Positions 8,901 through 17,741 of a stretch of 64,000 bases of DNA are shown in pieces. The DNA is taken from IMG/VR virus record IMGVR_UViG_3300046167_000825, positions 62,001 to 126,000 of that record; one strand, given 5' to 3'. The notes under the pieces are model-generated. The model was not told the DNA's origin. It saw only the letters and a list, made by a program, of their open reading frames with translations, and made no database searches. Within the stretch, counting starts at the first letter, position 1. Each line of letters begins with the position of its first letter. Both the position numbers and the translations under genes were made by a program. The DNA is from a virus.

Positions 8901-8912
8901 ACTTTGCCATTT

Positions 8913-8942
8913 GGGATCGTTTCCAAACTCAACCTCCGTATA
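8913..8942 (+). promoter_or_regulatory. phage promoter-like element (exact consensus)
   Basis: GGGATCGT at 8913-8920, 15 bases, CCGTATA at 8936-8942, followed 34 bases later by the ATG at 8976. The downstream box forms part of the left arm of the hairpin at 8931-8970. Confidence 0.75.
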
Positions 8943-8975
8943 TAAAACAGACCAGTTATATACGGAGGTTTTTTT
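8931..8975 (+). terminator. perfect 15-bp hairpin with T-run, overlapping a promoter
   Basis: AACCTCCGTATATAA (8931-8945) pairs perfectly with TTATATACGGAGGTT (8956-8970) across a 10-base loop, followed by T residues to 8975 and then the ATG at 8976. This has the form of an intrinsic terminator for transcripts coming from 8900. The left arm contains the promoter's CCGTATA box, so transcripts starting at this promoter would lack that arm and could not fold the hairpin. The right arm contains the GGAGG ribosome site of the next gene. Confidence 0.7.
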
Positions 8976-9851
8976 ATGTCAAATGTTTTGCACACCCCAG
9001 AGTCACACTCTGAACACCCCGACTTTGAGGAGTATCTCTCCATTCTTTTGTTGGAAGAGGAGATATCAGTAAATAATGTTTCTGAGAGAATCCAAGAACT
9101 TATAAAGCCAGCAACCCTATCCAAATCAATGGAACAAACAATCACAACACAAGTTAACAGAAGGCTAATTGAACTAGCCATACCAACCCCCCCACCAAAG
9201 GAACAAAGCACTATGCCTACAACCCAATTTTTGAACCAAATGGATAAAGGATGTTTATATGCCACCGAACTCTTGGATAACAATGAGAACGCTGTCTATG
9301 ATATTTTAACCTTCGTGAAAAGGGTTTCCAACCGAAAACGAGGAGGCAAAATCCGAGTCCCCTCAAAGGTTCGTGAAACTCTATTGCCGATTTCAAACTC
9401 CCCCACCACCTTCAGTTCTTTCCTTGTATCTCTTTTAACTCATTGCTTATGTCAGATAACGGCAGAAGACCTCAATGCGACTTACCAGTTTGTGACGGGT
9501 CGAAAACACAACTATTCTAAGCCTCGTCAAGTCCTAGAACATGCAGAGAAAACACACTGGAAGGACACAGAGATTATCTTTCGTGGCGATTTGGATGAGA
9601 TGGCAGCAGAGGTCGGGGTATTCTTTGATGAACCTACGGATCTCACTGAACCTACGGATCTCCACCAAACCGTCCGAGACTTGTTGGGTATGGTGGAGAA
9701 ACAATCCAAACAAATACAATACTTGTCAAGCATTGTATTGGCTAACCAACAAGCCCCCAATGAGGACAACAAGGTTTCTTTCTCTATGGATAAAGAGGAA
9801 CTCCTTCAATATCTCATTCAAAACAACAAACTCAATTTAACCATCAACTAG
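8976..9851 (+). CDS. hypothetical protein, 291 aa
   Basis: First gene after the promoter/hairpin at 8913-8975, with GGAGG as ribosome site inside the hairpin. Mostly helical and acidic, no transmembrane segment. An 18-base direct repeat encodes EPTDLTEPTDL at about residues 219-229, just before a predicted coiled coil (RDLLGMVEKQSKQIQYLSSI). No family is recognised. It shares an operon with the next gene, 9 bases away, and ends before the terminator at 10623. Confidence 0.65.
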   Translation: MSNVLHTPESHSEHPDFEEYLSILLLEEEISVNNVSERIQELIKPATLSKSMEQTITTQVNRRLIELAIPTPPPKEQSTMPTTQFLNQMDKGCLYATELLDNNENAVYDILTFVKRVSNRKRGGKIRVPSKVRETLLPISNSPTTFSSFLVSLLTHCLCQITAEDLNATYQFVTGRKHNYSKPRQVLEHAEKTHWKDTEIIFRGDLDEMAAEVGVFFDEPTDLTEPTDLHQTVRDLLGMVEKQSKQIQYLSSIVLANQQAPNEDNKVSFSMDKEELLQYLIQNNKLNLTIN

Positions 9852-9860
9852 GAGTACAAC

Positions 9861-10598
9861 ATGTCTAAGTACATTCCATCCATCAGCCCCTTAACCGAAA
9901 GCAAACTTCCCCACACAAAATGGGTTGCTGAGGTGCTTCCTTTCCTTACTGAGTCCGAAGAAGAAATCTGTTTTTCAAAGAAGCAAGAGCAAGTTCTCCT
10001 CTCAGCAGTCACGGGTGATAAAGATAATCTCCCTCAAGCCCAAAGTTTATTCAAAGGGTTGGGATTAAGTAAAAAATATAGAGGATACCTCTTTTCTTAT
10101 CTCACACTCAAAGCCTCAAAGACACTCGGACACCTTGTATCGATCCGTGACATCATGTTGGCATACAAGGCTATCTGTGGTAATGCTTGTCACCCCGACT
10201 ACCCCTTACTGGTGGCGAACTATGGTGGCTTCTATGTCATGCCAACGAATGCTTCCACAGTGTATGAAGCCAACAGCACAAGCCTTGCAGAAGACCATGT
10301 GCAGAATGTGACGGAGTTGCTTATGTCTGTCACGAAGTCAAAAAGAAAATCTTATGACACCAGCAATCTCCAAACACTTGAAGAGTTGGAAGTGACAAAC
10401 AAGACATTGGAAAAGAAGGACATGGAGTTTGTGTTCCAGTTCGCTCATAACAATGATCTTCTGAGAGAATTAATGACCGAACTTCAAGATTCCACTCCCG
10501 ATGTAGACCTTCAACGGTCGGTGGATTTATTCGCTCAGAACTCTATGATGTACGATTTCTTTTCTTTCATGCGAGAGAAGGGTATCTCTATTGCATAA
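9861..10598 (+). CDS. hypothetical protein, 245 aa
   Basis: Ribosome site TAGGAG lies 7 bases before the ATG. Helical protein with a Tyr/Gly-rich middle (LLVANYGGFYVMPTNAS) and an acidic C-terminal half. No catalytic or binding motif is recognised. Together with the gene at 8976 it forms a two-gene unit bounded by a promoter upstream and a terminator 25 bases downstream. Confidence 0.65.
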   Translation: MSKYIPSISPLTESKLPHTKWVAEVLPFLTESEEEICFSKKQEQVLLSAVTGDKDNLPQAQSLFKGLGLSKKYRGYLFSYLTLKASKTLGHLVSIRDIMLAYKAICGNACHPDYPLLVANYGGFYVMPTNASTVYEANSTSLAEDHVQNVTELLMSVTKSKRKSYDTSNLQTLEELEVTNKTLEKKDMEFVFQFAHNNDLLRELMTELQDSTPDVDLQRSVDLFAQNSMMYDFFSFMREKGISIA

Positions 10599-10622
10599 AC
10601 ATTGACTAGACGATTTTCCAAC

Positions 10623-10656
10623 AGCCTCCCGTCAATTCTGTGGGAGGCTTTTTTTT
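10623..10656 (+). terminator. intrinsic terminator
   Basis: AGCCTCCC (10623-10630) pairs with GGGAGGCT (10642-10649) across an 11-base loop and is followed by a run of eight T residues (10649-10656). It closes the 8976-10598 unit, just before the exonuclease gene. Confidence 0.85.
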
Positions 10657-10667
10657 AGAGGTATGAA

Positions 10668-11249
10668 ATGAAGATATTGTGGTTTGACCTAGAAACAACT
10701 GGCTTAGACAAAGACACCAACACCATCCTTGAGATAGGGATTGTCGTTACGGACATGGAGGGGAATGTTTTGAGTGCTTGGGACACCAAGATTAAACCCA
10801 CACCCAACGACATAGCACGGGCATCAAAACGAGCCTTGGAGATTAACGGCTACACCACAAAAGGGTGGGAGGATGCTCCAACTCCAGAGGAAATTGCCCC
10901 CATCATTCGTGAGAAGTTCAATGGGAAATATATTCTCGGTGGTCATAATGTCGCTCACTTTGACGTACCCTTTCTGAAAGCGTGGTTGAAGAAACACAAC
11001 CAAGACCCCAACATTGGATATAGATTTTTAGACACCATGAGTACGGCAGTCGAACATCTTTTCCCTTGTGGGCTGAAATCAGCCTCCCTTGTCAATATCC
11101 GAAAGGCATTGAATATTGAAACGGGGAAAGCACACACTGCTCTTGCTGACACACTCGCTTGTGCTGAGGCATACCGTCAAATGGCTCGTTCCTCTCTTAT
11201 CAAACGACTATGGTGGTCGTATGTCATCCCCAAGAGGATGAAGCAATAA
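10668..11249 (+). CDS. DnaQ-like 3'-5' exonuclease (DEDDh)
   Basis: A 193-residue protein with the three exonuclease motifs of the DnaQ/RNase T superfamily. Exo I is WFDLETTGLD (D7, E9 as metal ligands), Exo II is LGGHNVAHFDVPFL with its Asp, and Exo III is AHTALADTLACAEAY with the His-x4-Asp signature of the DEDDh subgroup. It probably trims 3' ends during phage DNA replication or degrades host nucleic acid. The DNA polymerase at 31703 has its own exonuclease domain, so this is an additional enzyme. AGAGG site 6 bases before the ATG, just after a terminator. Confidence 0.9.
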   Translation: MKILWFDLETTGLDKDTNTILEIGIVVTDMEGNVLSAWDTKIKPTPNDIARASKRALEINGYTTKGWEDAPTPEEIAPIIREKFNGKYILGGHNVAHFDVPFLKAWLKKHNQDPNIGYRFLDTMSTAVEHLFPCGLKSASLVNIRKALNIETGKAHTALADTLACAEAYRQMARSSLIKRLWWSYVIPKRMKQ

Positions 11250-11289
11250 ACTGTCTATTCTCAACTATCATTGAACTGGATTGTATTCA

Positions 11290-12732
11290 ATGAAACTTAA
11301 TTTTATCTACCCCATAAAGGCTTCTGATTTACCCAAAGTCGTTGCGATTTCCATGAAGATGGGGGTTAAGGCTTTTTTGTCCAAAGCCCCCTTCTTGAAA
11401 GAGAAGGTAAAACCCTCCTTAAAGAAGTTACGCATTGAAACAGAAGAGGGACTGCCCGTGAGAGTTTCATATTCTCCCCTCACGGGATTGATAAAAGTCA
11501 ATCCCGAAATGCGACAAATCCGAGATAACCGAAAGGGAATCGTACCCAATCTTCTGTTGGCGTTGGGTATGGGCTATTATGACTTTGGTTTGAGTAAGTC
11601 CGACCAGTTGTATTGGAGAAACCTCACAAGGCGAGAAAAGGTGGACTTGACCCTTCTGAAGCGTTCATCCTTTTCAGTGAGCCAAGTGGGGAAACCTCGT
11701 GTTCTGTTTGCCACCGAGTTATTGAAACACACTATCTTTCAAACACCCTCTGCTCTTTTAGAAACCTTTTTTGATGTGGGGACATCCGATATCATCGAAT
11801 TATCTCCCACGAGATTCAGAGGGCTAGGTCTTACGAGGGGCGAACGGAAGGAACAAATTGAAACTTCCAGTTCTCTGATCGACAGAAAAACAGTGTCTTT
11901 AGAAGATGCTTTGGATATCGCTGGAATCACTGGGTTGACTGACGACATGCGAGAGGCTGGTTACCGAACTGAACTAGATTATGACCAATCGGGGATTATG
12001 GAGTTCAGAGCCTATTCTGGTTCAAGAGTCGTCCTACAAATGAAGCGTTACTTCTTTGATGATATCATCAAAAATGAATATTTCACCCTCAGTGAAGACT
12101 TGCAAAGACAAGGGTTAGGGATGAAAGCCTTCGCCACACAATTGACCTCAGCCATCAAACATGGTGTTGAAAAGATACAGTTGGTGGCAGAGAGGGAGGA
12201 TGCCTCTGGGTTGTTTGGATACAATGTTTGGTGGAGATTCGGTTTTGATGGTCACCTCGATAGTGGGAGATATGGGTCTTCCCTCGAAGCAAAAGCATGG
12301 TGGAAGCAAGCCGTTGTAGAAAAGATTCTTGGTGCATCCGATATGACTGCCCAGAAACAGTTCTACGGTATGGTCGAGAGGTTGAGACGAAAAACAGAGG
12401 AAGGCTCTTTCTCCAACTCAGCCTTCCAATATTTTATGGATGTCACCCTTGATGGTGAATACAGCAACTTAAAAGCCTTTCAAGCACCTAGTCGCAAAGA
12501 CTTCTTAGCCCTCGTGGATTTCTTTAATAAAGTTTCCCCCGAATCACCTTTTTTGAAAACAGAAGATTTGTCCTACAAGTCCCAGAGAATCCAGCGATTG
12601 ATGGAACTAGAAGGTTTTGAAGATTGGTGGCAACAATACGGGGATAAGTGGAACGCTTCATTGGATTTATCCTCTGGGGTAGAAAGCCCCTCAGTAGGTC
12701 TAGTTCGCAATTATATACGAGGACGGCAATGA
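11290..12732 (+). CDS. GNAT-domain protein, first of three tandem paralogues
   Basis: 480 residues from the ATG at 11290; a TTG at 11281 in frame is an alternative and neither has a strong ribosome site. Residues about 237-322 resemble a GNAT acetyltransferase core: EDLQRQGLGMKAFATQL (acetyl-CoA loop QRQGLG, about 272-277), then the strand KIQLVAERE and GYNVWWRFGFDG. The end (about 435-465) carries MELEGFEDWWQQYGDKW, then SLDLSSG, which recurs in the next two genes. The N-terminal region (LTGLIKVNPEMRQI, then LALGMGYYDFGLS) is also shared with them. Acetyl transfer and the substrate are inferred and not shown. Confidence 0.65.
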   Translation: MKLNFIYPIKASDLPKVVAISMKMGVKAFLSKAPFLKEKVKPSLKKLRIETEEGLPVRVSYSPLTGLIKVNPEMRQIRDNRKGIVPNLLLALGMGYYDFGLSKSDQLYWRNLTRREKVDLTLLKRSSFSVSQVGKPRVLFATELLKHTIFQTPSALLETFFDVGTSDIIELSPTRFRGLGLTRGERKEQIETSSSLIDRKTVSLEDALDIAGITGLTDDMREAGYRTELDYDQSGIMEFRAYSGSRVVLQMKRYFFDDIIKNEYFTLSEDLQRQGLGMKAFATQLTSAIKHGVEKIQLVAEREDASGLFGYNVWWRFGFDGHLDSGRYGSSLEAKAWWKQAVVEKILGASDMTAQKQFYGMVERLRRKTEEGSFSNSAFQYFMDVTLDGEYSNLKAFQAPSRKDFLALVDFFNKVSPESPFLKTEDLSYKSQRIQRLMELEGFEDWWQQYGDKWNASLDLSSGVESPSVGLVRNYIRGRQ

Positions 12733-14771
12733 TATATGAAACAACCCCCAGACCCCCTTCGGATAGAAAAGGGTTTACGATAACATCCTTGAAAGACCTC
12801 TTTCATTTGGTTGATAAATACCCAACCAAAGAACCGTATATCATTGCTTGGGAATATGTTTTCATGGACTATTCTTGGGTTTGGATACATCCGAGAGTGT
12901 TGAAAGAAAGTAAACACATGCCAGAGTTCTGGATTCAGTTGGAGGACTGGAGAACAAAGGGCAATCTAGTTCGGTCAGATAACAAAAGTTGGGGTGATAA
13001 AAAGAAAAAATATGCCAAATTAACACAGCCCGTTGATGCAAAGAACTCGGAGGCACTTCGTTTTCCGAAGATTCTTGGAAGGGGTGTTCTTTCAATTGCT
13101 TATGGGACTTCACCAGAGAAAGCAGAACTCTTTAAGAAAAAATGTCTTGCTATCATAAAACGCTTTCAAGGGGATGATTCCCTCGCAGATATTAACGATC
13201 TGTACCCCCGAAAGATGAAGGTCACGGTTAGCGTTATCGAAACCTCTGAGAAATGGGTTATCAACTACGCAGAAGGAGTCCTAGAGATCAATGCTAGTGC
13301 GTTCTTGGGGCAGAGCCTTTCAAGGCAACAGATGCTGTTGTTGAGAGGATTCGGTTTGGCTTATTTCTCTTTGAAACTACGCCCGTCTGATATGAAGAAA
13401 TGGTTCAAGTATTACCGAGTCAAAAAACCCATTGCCAACCGTAAGTTCTATCACCCAGACATCACAAAACTTCAGATAAGTTGGGCAAGTGGTTTGGCTG
13501 ACTTCGTGTTGGGTGAAGAAACCTCTGTGATGAAGACCTTCAGAGAGTACTTCCAGAGAACCTCCGTTGGGGCTAGTCGGGTTGACCTCTCTCAGTTCCC
13601 AACTGAAATGGCTAGTTCGGTGATGGCATCTAGTATTGAACTAGCCGAACCCTTCAAAAACACTCCGTTTCAGAACCTTGAAACCAATGATATCCTAGAT
13701 ATTATGGGTTTGAGCGATGCTGCCGTTGCCACTCCCACTTTACTGGGAGGTTTGACGGGTGCTAATAAAGTGGTTGCCACTGACAACACCTTCAGAGATA
13801 TTGTGGCATACTCCATAGAAACCGATGAGGGGGGTAATGCTGAATGGGATCTTGGTGAGGGTAAAGCCGTATCAATTGCTAGAACCATTTGGTACAACAA
13901 GAAGACGGGTGTGTCTGCCATAGAGAATGACCTTTTTGAACTAGATGAGTCTTTTCAAGGGAAAGGTATTGGGGTTCGGATGGTTTCAAATCAGATAGAT
14001 ATGTGTCTAGCGAAGGGCATTCAAAAAATCATGTGCTATGCCGCAAGAGGTGATGATGAATATGTGGGCTACAAGGTGTGGCACAAAATGGGTTATGATG
14101 CCCTCCTAACTCCCAAGAATCTTGATGAGCACTCCGATGATGAAGATGGTTTCTATTGGTGGGTCTTGAAATCCCTAGAAAAGAAAATAAATGAATACCC
14201 CGAAGATATCTTGCACCGAGAAGTGGATCTTCTCTTACAAAAAGCCGTGGGGTCAAAGAAACCCAGTTATTTCAGAAGCCTCCCCACCCCATTCTTTTCT
14301 CGTTATATGAACATTCGCTTTGAAGAACCACCCTTTGCCAATGATTGGTCAGACCTCGTGCCGACTTTATCCAGAGCAGAGATTTTTCAATACTATTCTT
14401 TCTTGAGTGCTCAAATGAGTAAAGGTGACATCGTCAGTTTCAATCTGTTCAAAGACTTAGAACTCAGTATCACGAAAGACACCATACAAAATCTTATGGA
14501 TGTTGAAGGTTTTGAGGATTGGTGGGGTGAGAACGGTGGTGGATATAAAGCCACTCTTGATTTGAGTGAGGGTGTCAATAGCCCCGCTTATATGATTCTC
14601 TCTTTATACCGTCAAAAGAAGGGCTTGACAAAGATGTCCTCAGACGATCTATTGACTAAGGCAATGGGGTATCTTTCATCGAAAGACATCGCCCTCTTTG
14701 ATGAGGCTCGGAGAGAACTCCGTGTGGCTTCAAAATCTGTTTCTCGCATCGCCACTCTTTGGCTTGCATAA
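12729..14771 (+). CDS. GNAT-domain protein, second tandem paralogue
   Basis: 680 residues from the ATG at 12729, which overlaps the previous stop (ATGA) and has a GAGGA site. Residues about 175-225 repeat the N-terminal domain of its neighbours (EKWVINYAEGVLEIN, then GLAYFSLKLRPSD). A GNAT-like core lies at about 380-460 with DESFQGKGIGVRMVS (loop QGKGIG at about 410-415) and GYKVWHKMGYDALL. The C-terminal signature is MDVEGFEDWWGENGGGY, then LDLSEG. The protein ends in KSVSRIATLWLA, similar to a motif at the end of the third paralogue. Large size and triplication suggest a structural or packaged protein, but this is inference. Confidence 0.65.
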   Translation: MIYETTPRPPSDRKGFTITSLKDLFHLVDKYPTKEPYIIAWEYVFMDYSWVWIHPRVLKESKHMPEFWIQLEDWRTKGNLVRSDNKSWGDKKKKYAKLTQPVDAKNSEALRFPKILGRGVLSIAYGTSPEKAELFKKKCLAIIKRFQGDDSLADINDLYPRKMKVTVSVIETSEKWVINYAEGVLEINASAFLGQSLSRQQMLLLRGFGLAYFSLKLRPSDMKKWFKYYRVKKPIANRKFYHPDITKLQISWASGLADFVLGEETSVMKTFREYFQRTSVGASRVDLSQFPTEMASSVMASSIELAEPFKNTPFQNLETNDILDIMGLSDAAVATPTLLGGLTGANKVVATDNTFRDIVAYSIETDEGGNAEWDLGEGKAVSIARTIWYNKKTGVSAIENDLFELDESFQGKGIGVRMVSNQIDMCLAKGIQKIMCYAARGDDEYVGYKVWHKMGYDALLTPKNLDEHSDDEDGFYWWVLKSLEKKINEYPEDILHREVDLLLQKAVGSKKPSYFRSLPTPFFSRYMNIRFEEPPFANDWSDLVPTLSRAEIFQYYSFLSAQMSKGDIVSFNLFKDLELSITKDTIQNLMDVEGFEDWWGENGGGYKATLDLSEGVNSPAYMILSLYRQKKGLTKMSSDDLLTKAMGYLSSKDIALFDEARRELRVASKSVSRIATLWLA

Positions 14772-14818
14772 TTTATCTATATCTCTATTTATGTGATGAC
14801 TTTTATTAGGAGTATTCT

Positions 14819-17140
14819 ATGAAAAAACAAGCAAAACTCTCTCGGATTCCAGCAGAGGATGAAACTTCAATCGGTGTCCCTATGAAGTTTTTGGGGAAGC
14901 CTTACACAGTTACAGCCCCAGAAAGCCAAATGGATGAGATATCTATGTTGTGGGCGAACTGGAAACCCTCCATGACAATGTTGAATAAAAATAGTCTTTC
15001 ATACAAGACAGTCCCGAAGTTCAAACGGGGTGTTCGGAACTTGATGAGTAAGAACAGTTTTATGCTCTCTATGTCAGATGAGAAATGGGTTTTCAACTGG
15101 TCATTGGCTCAACAGACTCTCGAAATCAATGTCCAAGCGAAAATGTCGAAAGCGAAAATCAGACGATTGGCTGCCTTTGCTTTTGGGATTATGATGTATG
15201 ACACGGGCCTCAAGCCAAAATCTCGAATCTTTTTCAAGCGTAAAATCAAGAGAGAGAAGCCCCCATTACAAGGTATCCAAAAATATCTCGGTTTCTTGAA
15301 AGACGGTATGGCGTTGGGTCGTGCAAGAGCCGCTTTCGCTTTCGGCTTTATGATGCACTTGGAACAAGTCAGTAAAAAGTTTTTTGGTCATCCCCTCCAT
15401 GCAATGGTGGGAGAGGTCTTCTTCGACAAAAACAACTTTGTTGTTGATGAAGAAACACAATACACCCGCTTTGAGATAGATGAAGAAAGTCCTCTTGGTT
15501 ATGAGTTTGACTCAGAGCGTTTTGACCTTGTTTATAAAGGGAAATCAGAAAGTCAGATTGCTGCAATGAAACGGGTTACTGTTGCTGGGATGGATTATGA
15601 AACAGCCCTAGATTCTACTGGGATTGCCCCCTTCACAAACGCTTTGAAAAAATATATCACCAATGCCGTGAATGACCCTCAGAGCCGAAAACACTCTGAA
15701 GTTCTTAGGGGTTTAGGATTAGGTCAGTCTTCTCAGTTTGATCCCAACAAGTTCGAGTTACGGCTTAATGTTGGTTCAAGTAGTATAGGCTTTCGTCTTA
15801 CTTATAATGGCAGACATTGTTGTAACGGGTCTCGTAGTCAAATGACAAAAAACACACACTACAACGCTTTGTGTGAAGTGTCTAGTTCTTTTCAAGGATT
15901 GGGTGCTGGGATGCACATGTCGGCTTCTCAGATTGAACACGCAATGAAAACGGGTAAGAAGAAGATTAAGGTTTCTGCCGCTTTGGATGGTGGTTGGAGA
16001 ACTTGGAACAAGTTCGGTTTTGAGTCCAATAACCCAGTTATGGGTATAGTCAATGGTGCAAAAAGTTGGTGTGAGAAGTCTGTCGATGCCAAAATCTACG
16101 AGATGGGTTATGTAGATCGTCAACAAGTGATGACGGATCTCATGGTGGGTATGGTTCAACAACTCGGGGGGGCTTCTGCCTTCAGTGGTGCAAGCACGAC
16201 TCAAACTGGCCCCGTTACTCCAGTATTACCTTCAGATTCAAATGCAGATATTGCAGAAATCTTGAAGGAAGTGATTGATACCTCTGGTTCGTATTCGGGA
16301 GCGATGAAAAGGATGCTTCAAGCCGCTGGACTCCCACCAACGGCAAACAAAAGACATATAACCACTTGGTTTGCTGGTAATACCGTCACAGTGGCTCAAC
16401 AACAGAAAGTACATGATTATTTCACTTCGGGTAGTTCTGGCTTTGAAGATAAGTTCCGTAGATTGCGTGGTTATCCTCCTCGTGCGGGGCAATCAAGATC
16501 AAATGTTAATACCTCTCAAATGAACTCAGATATCAAAGGGTTAATAGAGTCTTTTGGTTGGTTTGGTGGTGAAGCCTTTAACGGCACATCCGTTCTTAAC
16601 CTCATCAAATCTCCTCAGTTCGATGTTGTTTTTGGTTATGATAACTTGCCTAAAATTGTGGCGTTCTTCCGTTCTAAAAACTATGAGGATCAAGTTCCAG
16701 CACTCACGAAAGCAAAACTCACTCCTAGAACACAGTACATGCAAGATTGTATGGAACTAGAGGGTTTCTCAAAGTGGTGGTCAGAGGGTGGTGGTCGCAA
16801 TTGGAGTGGAACACTTGACCTCACAGACGGGAAATACTCTATTGCTGTTTTGGCGATGGATCATTATCGAAAAATGAAAGTTCAAAACAAGCCCGATGTT
16901 TATGCAGAGGATTCAGCCTTTCAGCGTGCTCGTGTTGCAAGTGACATGACTTCTATTATTGATGCTGATATCCTTGAGAACTTTGTCAATATACCAGAAT
17001 CTGAAGAATGTGGTGGTGGTCTTCTTCGTATGGATATTGCTTTGATGGAACAAGCAACTCGTAATGCTCGTCTTGAAAAGAAGGACTTGGAAAAAGGTGG
17101 TCTTGTTCGTGTTGCTTCTCGTTGGTTGGGTGGAGAGTAA
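14819..17140 (+). CDS. GNAT-domain protein, third tandem paralogue
   Basis: 773 residues with a TAGGAG site. The N-terminal domain matches the others (WVFNWSLAQQTLEIN, then FAFGIMMYDTGLKPKS). The GNAT-like core is at about 310-405, with VSSSFQGLGAGMHMSASQIE (loop QGLGAG at 359-364) and GWRTWNKFGFES. A long insertion follows (about 430-600), before MELEGFSKWWSEGGGRNW, then LDLTDG. The C-terminus GGLVRVASRWLGGE resembles the end of the second paralogue and the start of the reading frame at 17140. Its stop overlaps that ATG (TAATG). Confidence 0.65.
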   Translation: MKKQAKLSRIPAEDETSIGVPMKFLGKPYTVTAPESQMDEISMLWANWKPSMTMLNKNSLSYKTVPKFKRGVRNLMSKNSFMLSMSDEKWVFNWSLAQQTLEINVQAKMSKAKIRRLAAFAFGIMMYDTGLKPKSRIFFKRKIKREKPPLQGIQKYLGFLKDGMALGRARAAFAFGFMMHLEQVSKKFFGHPLHAMVGEVFFDKNNFVVDEETQYTRFEIDEESPLGYEFDSERFDLVYKGKSESQIAAMKRVTVAGMDYETALDSTGIAPFTNALKKYITNAVNDPQSRKHSEVLRGLGLGQSSQFDPNKFELRLNVGSSSIGFRLTYNGRHCCNGSRSQMTKNTHYNALCEVSSSFQGLGAGMHMSASQIEHAMKTGKKKIKVSAALDGGWRTWNKFGFESNNPVMGIVNGAKSWCEKSVDAKIYEMGYVDRQQVMTDLMVGMVQQLGGASAFSGASTTQTGPVTPVLPSDSNADIAEILKEVIDTSGSYSGAMKRMLQAAGLPPTANKRHITTWFAGNTVTVAQQQKVHDYFTSGSSGFEDKFRRLRGYPPRAGQSRSNVNTSQMNSDIKGLIESFGWFGGEAFNGTSVLNLIKSPQFDVVFGYDNLPKIVAFFRSKNYEDQVPALTKAKLTPRTQYMQDCMELEGFSKWWSEGGGRNWSGTLDLTDGKYSIAVLAMDHYRKMKVQNKPDVYAEDSAFQRARVASDMTSIIDADILENFVNIPESEECGGGLLRMDIALMEQATRNARLEKKDLEKGGLVRVASRWLGGE

Positions 17141-17187
17141 TGAAGAGCCTCGTTTCTCGCATTGCTTCTCGGCACATGGGTGATGAA

Positions 17188-17217
17188 GGGATCGCTTTCA
17201 ATAGGACTTTCCGTATA
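17188..17217 (+). promoter_or_regulatory. phage promoter-like element
   Basis: GGGATCGC, 15 bases, CCGTATA, ending 31 bases before the ATG at 17248. It lies inside the open reading frame that begins at 17140, which supports 17248 as the start used from this promoter. Confidence 0.7.
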
Positions 17218-17247
17218 AGAGTTGCACACCAACTTGAGGAGAGAACT

Positions 17248-17724
17248 ATGACAGCATCCTTCACCCCCGTGACTGAGTTACAACCGAGAAAGAAATGGCG
17301 TAAGAAAATCATTTACGCTGGGTTGTTCCTTGATGACACCACTAGAGCCAACTTGGTTCGGTGGTGGAATCAACAAGAAGGGACAGAAGCACTCCACGAA
17401 AAACAGATTGTCCACCACCTCACTATGGTTTTTAAGCCCTCTCAAGAAGATGTTGAGAATATGCCATTGGGTAAGATCGTGAAGATGTCCGTCATTGGCT
17501 ATGGTCAAGACGATAAAGCCCAAGCCCTTTTCGTTAAAATTGAGGGAGGGGTTCGGTCACAGAACACTAAACCTCATATCACGATGGCTATCTCTTCAAG
17601 TGGTTCTGCAAAGAACTCCAATGACTTGGACATTATCCCTTTAACGGGGCCGACCTTTGAGGGTATCTTTGGATACAGTGGTAAAGGGAAGGATTATCAA
17701 CAAATTGCTTGGGAATCCGAATAA
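17248..17724 (+). CDS. 2H phosphoesterase-like protein
   Basis: 158 residues from the ATG at 17248, which has a GAGGAGAG site and a promoter 31 bases upstream. The same frame is open back to an ATG at 17140 that overlaps the previous stop, so a form longer by 36 residues is possible. Two H-x-T motifs about 55 residues apart (VHHLTMVFKP and KPHITMAIS) are the signature of the 2H superfamily, which cuts or joins 2',3'-cyclic or other phosphodiester bonds in RNA and small nucleotides. KIIYAGLFLDD before the first motif and VIGYGQDDKAQALFVK between them fit that fold. Substrate unknown: RNA repair, or removal of cyclic nucleotide signals as in phage Acb1, are candidates. Confidence 0.7.
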   Translation: MTASFTPVTELQPRKKWRKKIIYAGLFLDDTTRANLVRWWNQQEGTEALHEKQIVHHLTMVFKPSQEDVENMPLGKIVKMSVIGYGQDDKAQALFVKIEGGVRSQNTKPHITMAISSSGSAKNSNDLDIIPLTGPTFEGIFGYSGKGKDYQQIAWESE

Positions 17725-17741
17725 ATATTGAGAGGATAGGT

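Noticed and set aside
15776-16204. 142-codon minus-strand frame in the third GNAT gene
   Set aside because: Low-complexity composition, no ribosome site, opposite a well-supported gene.
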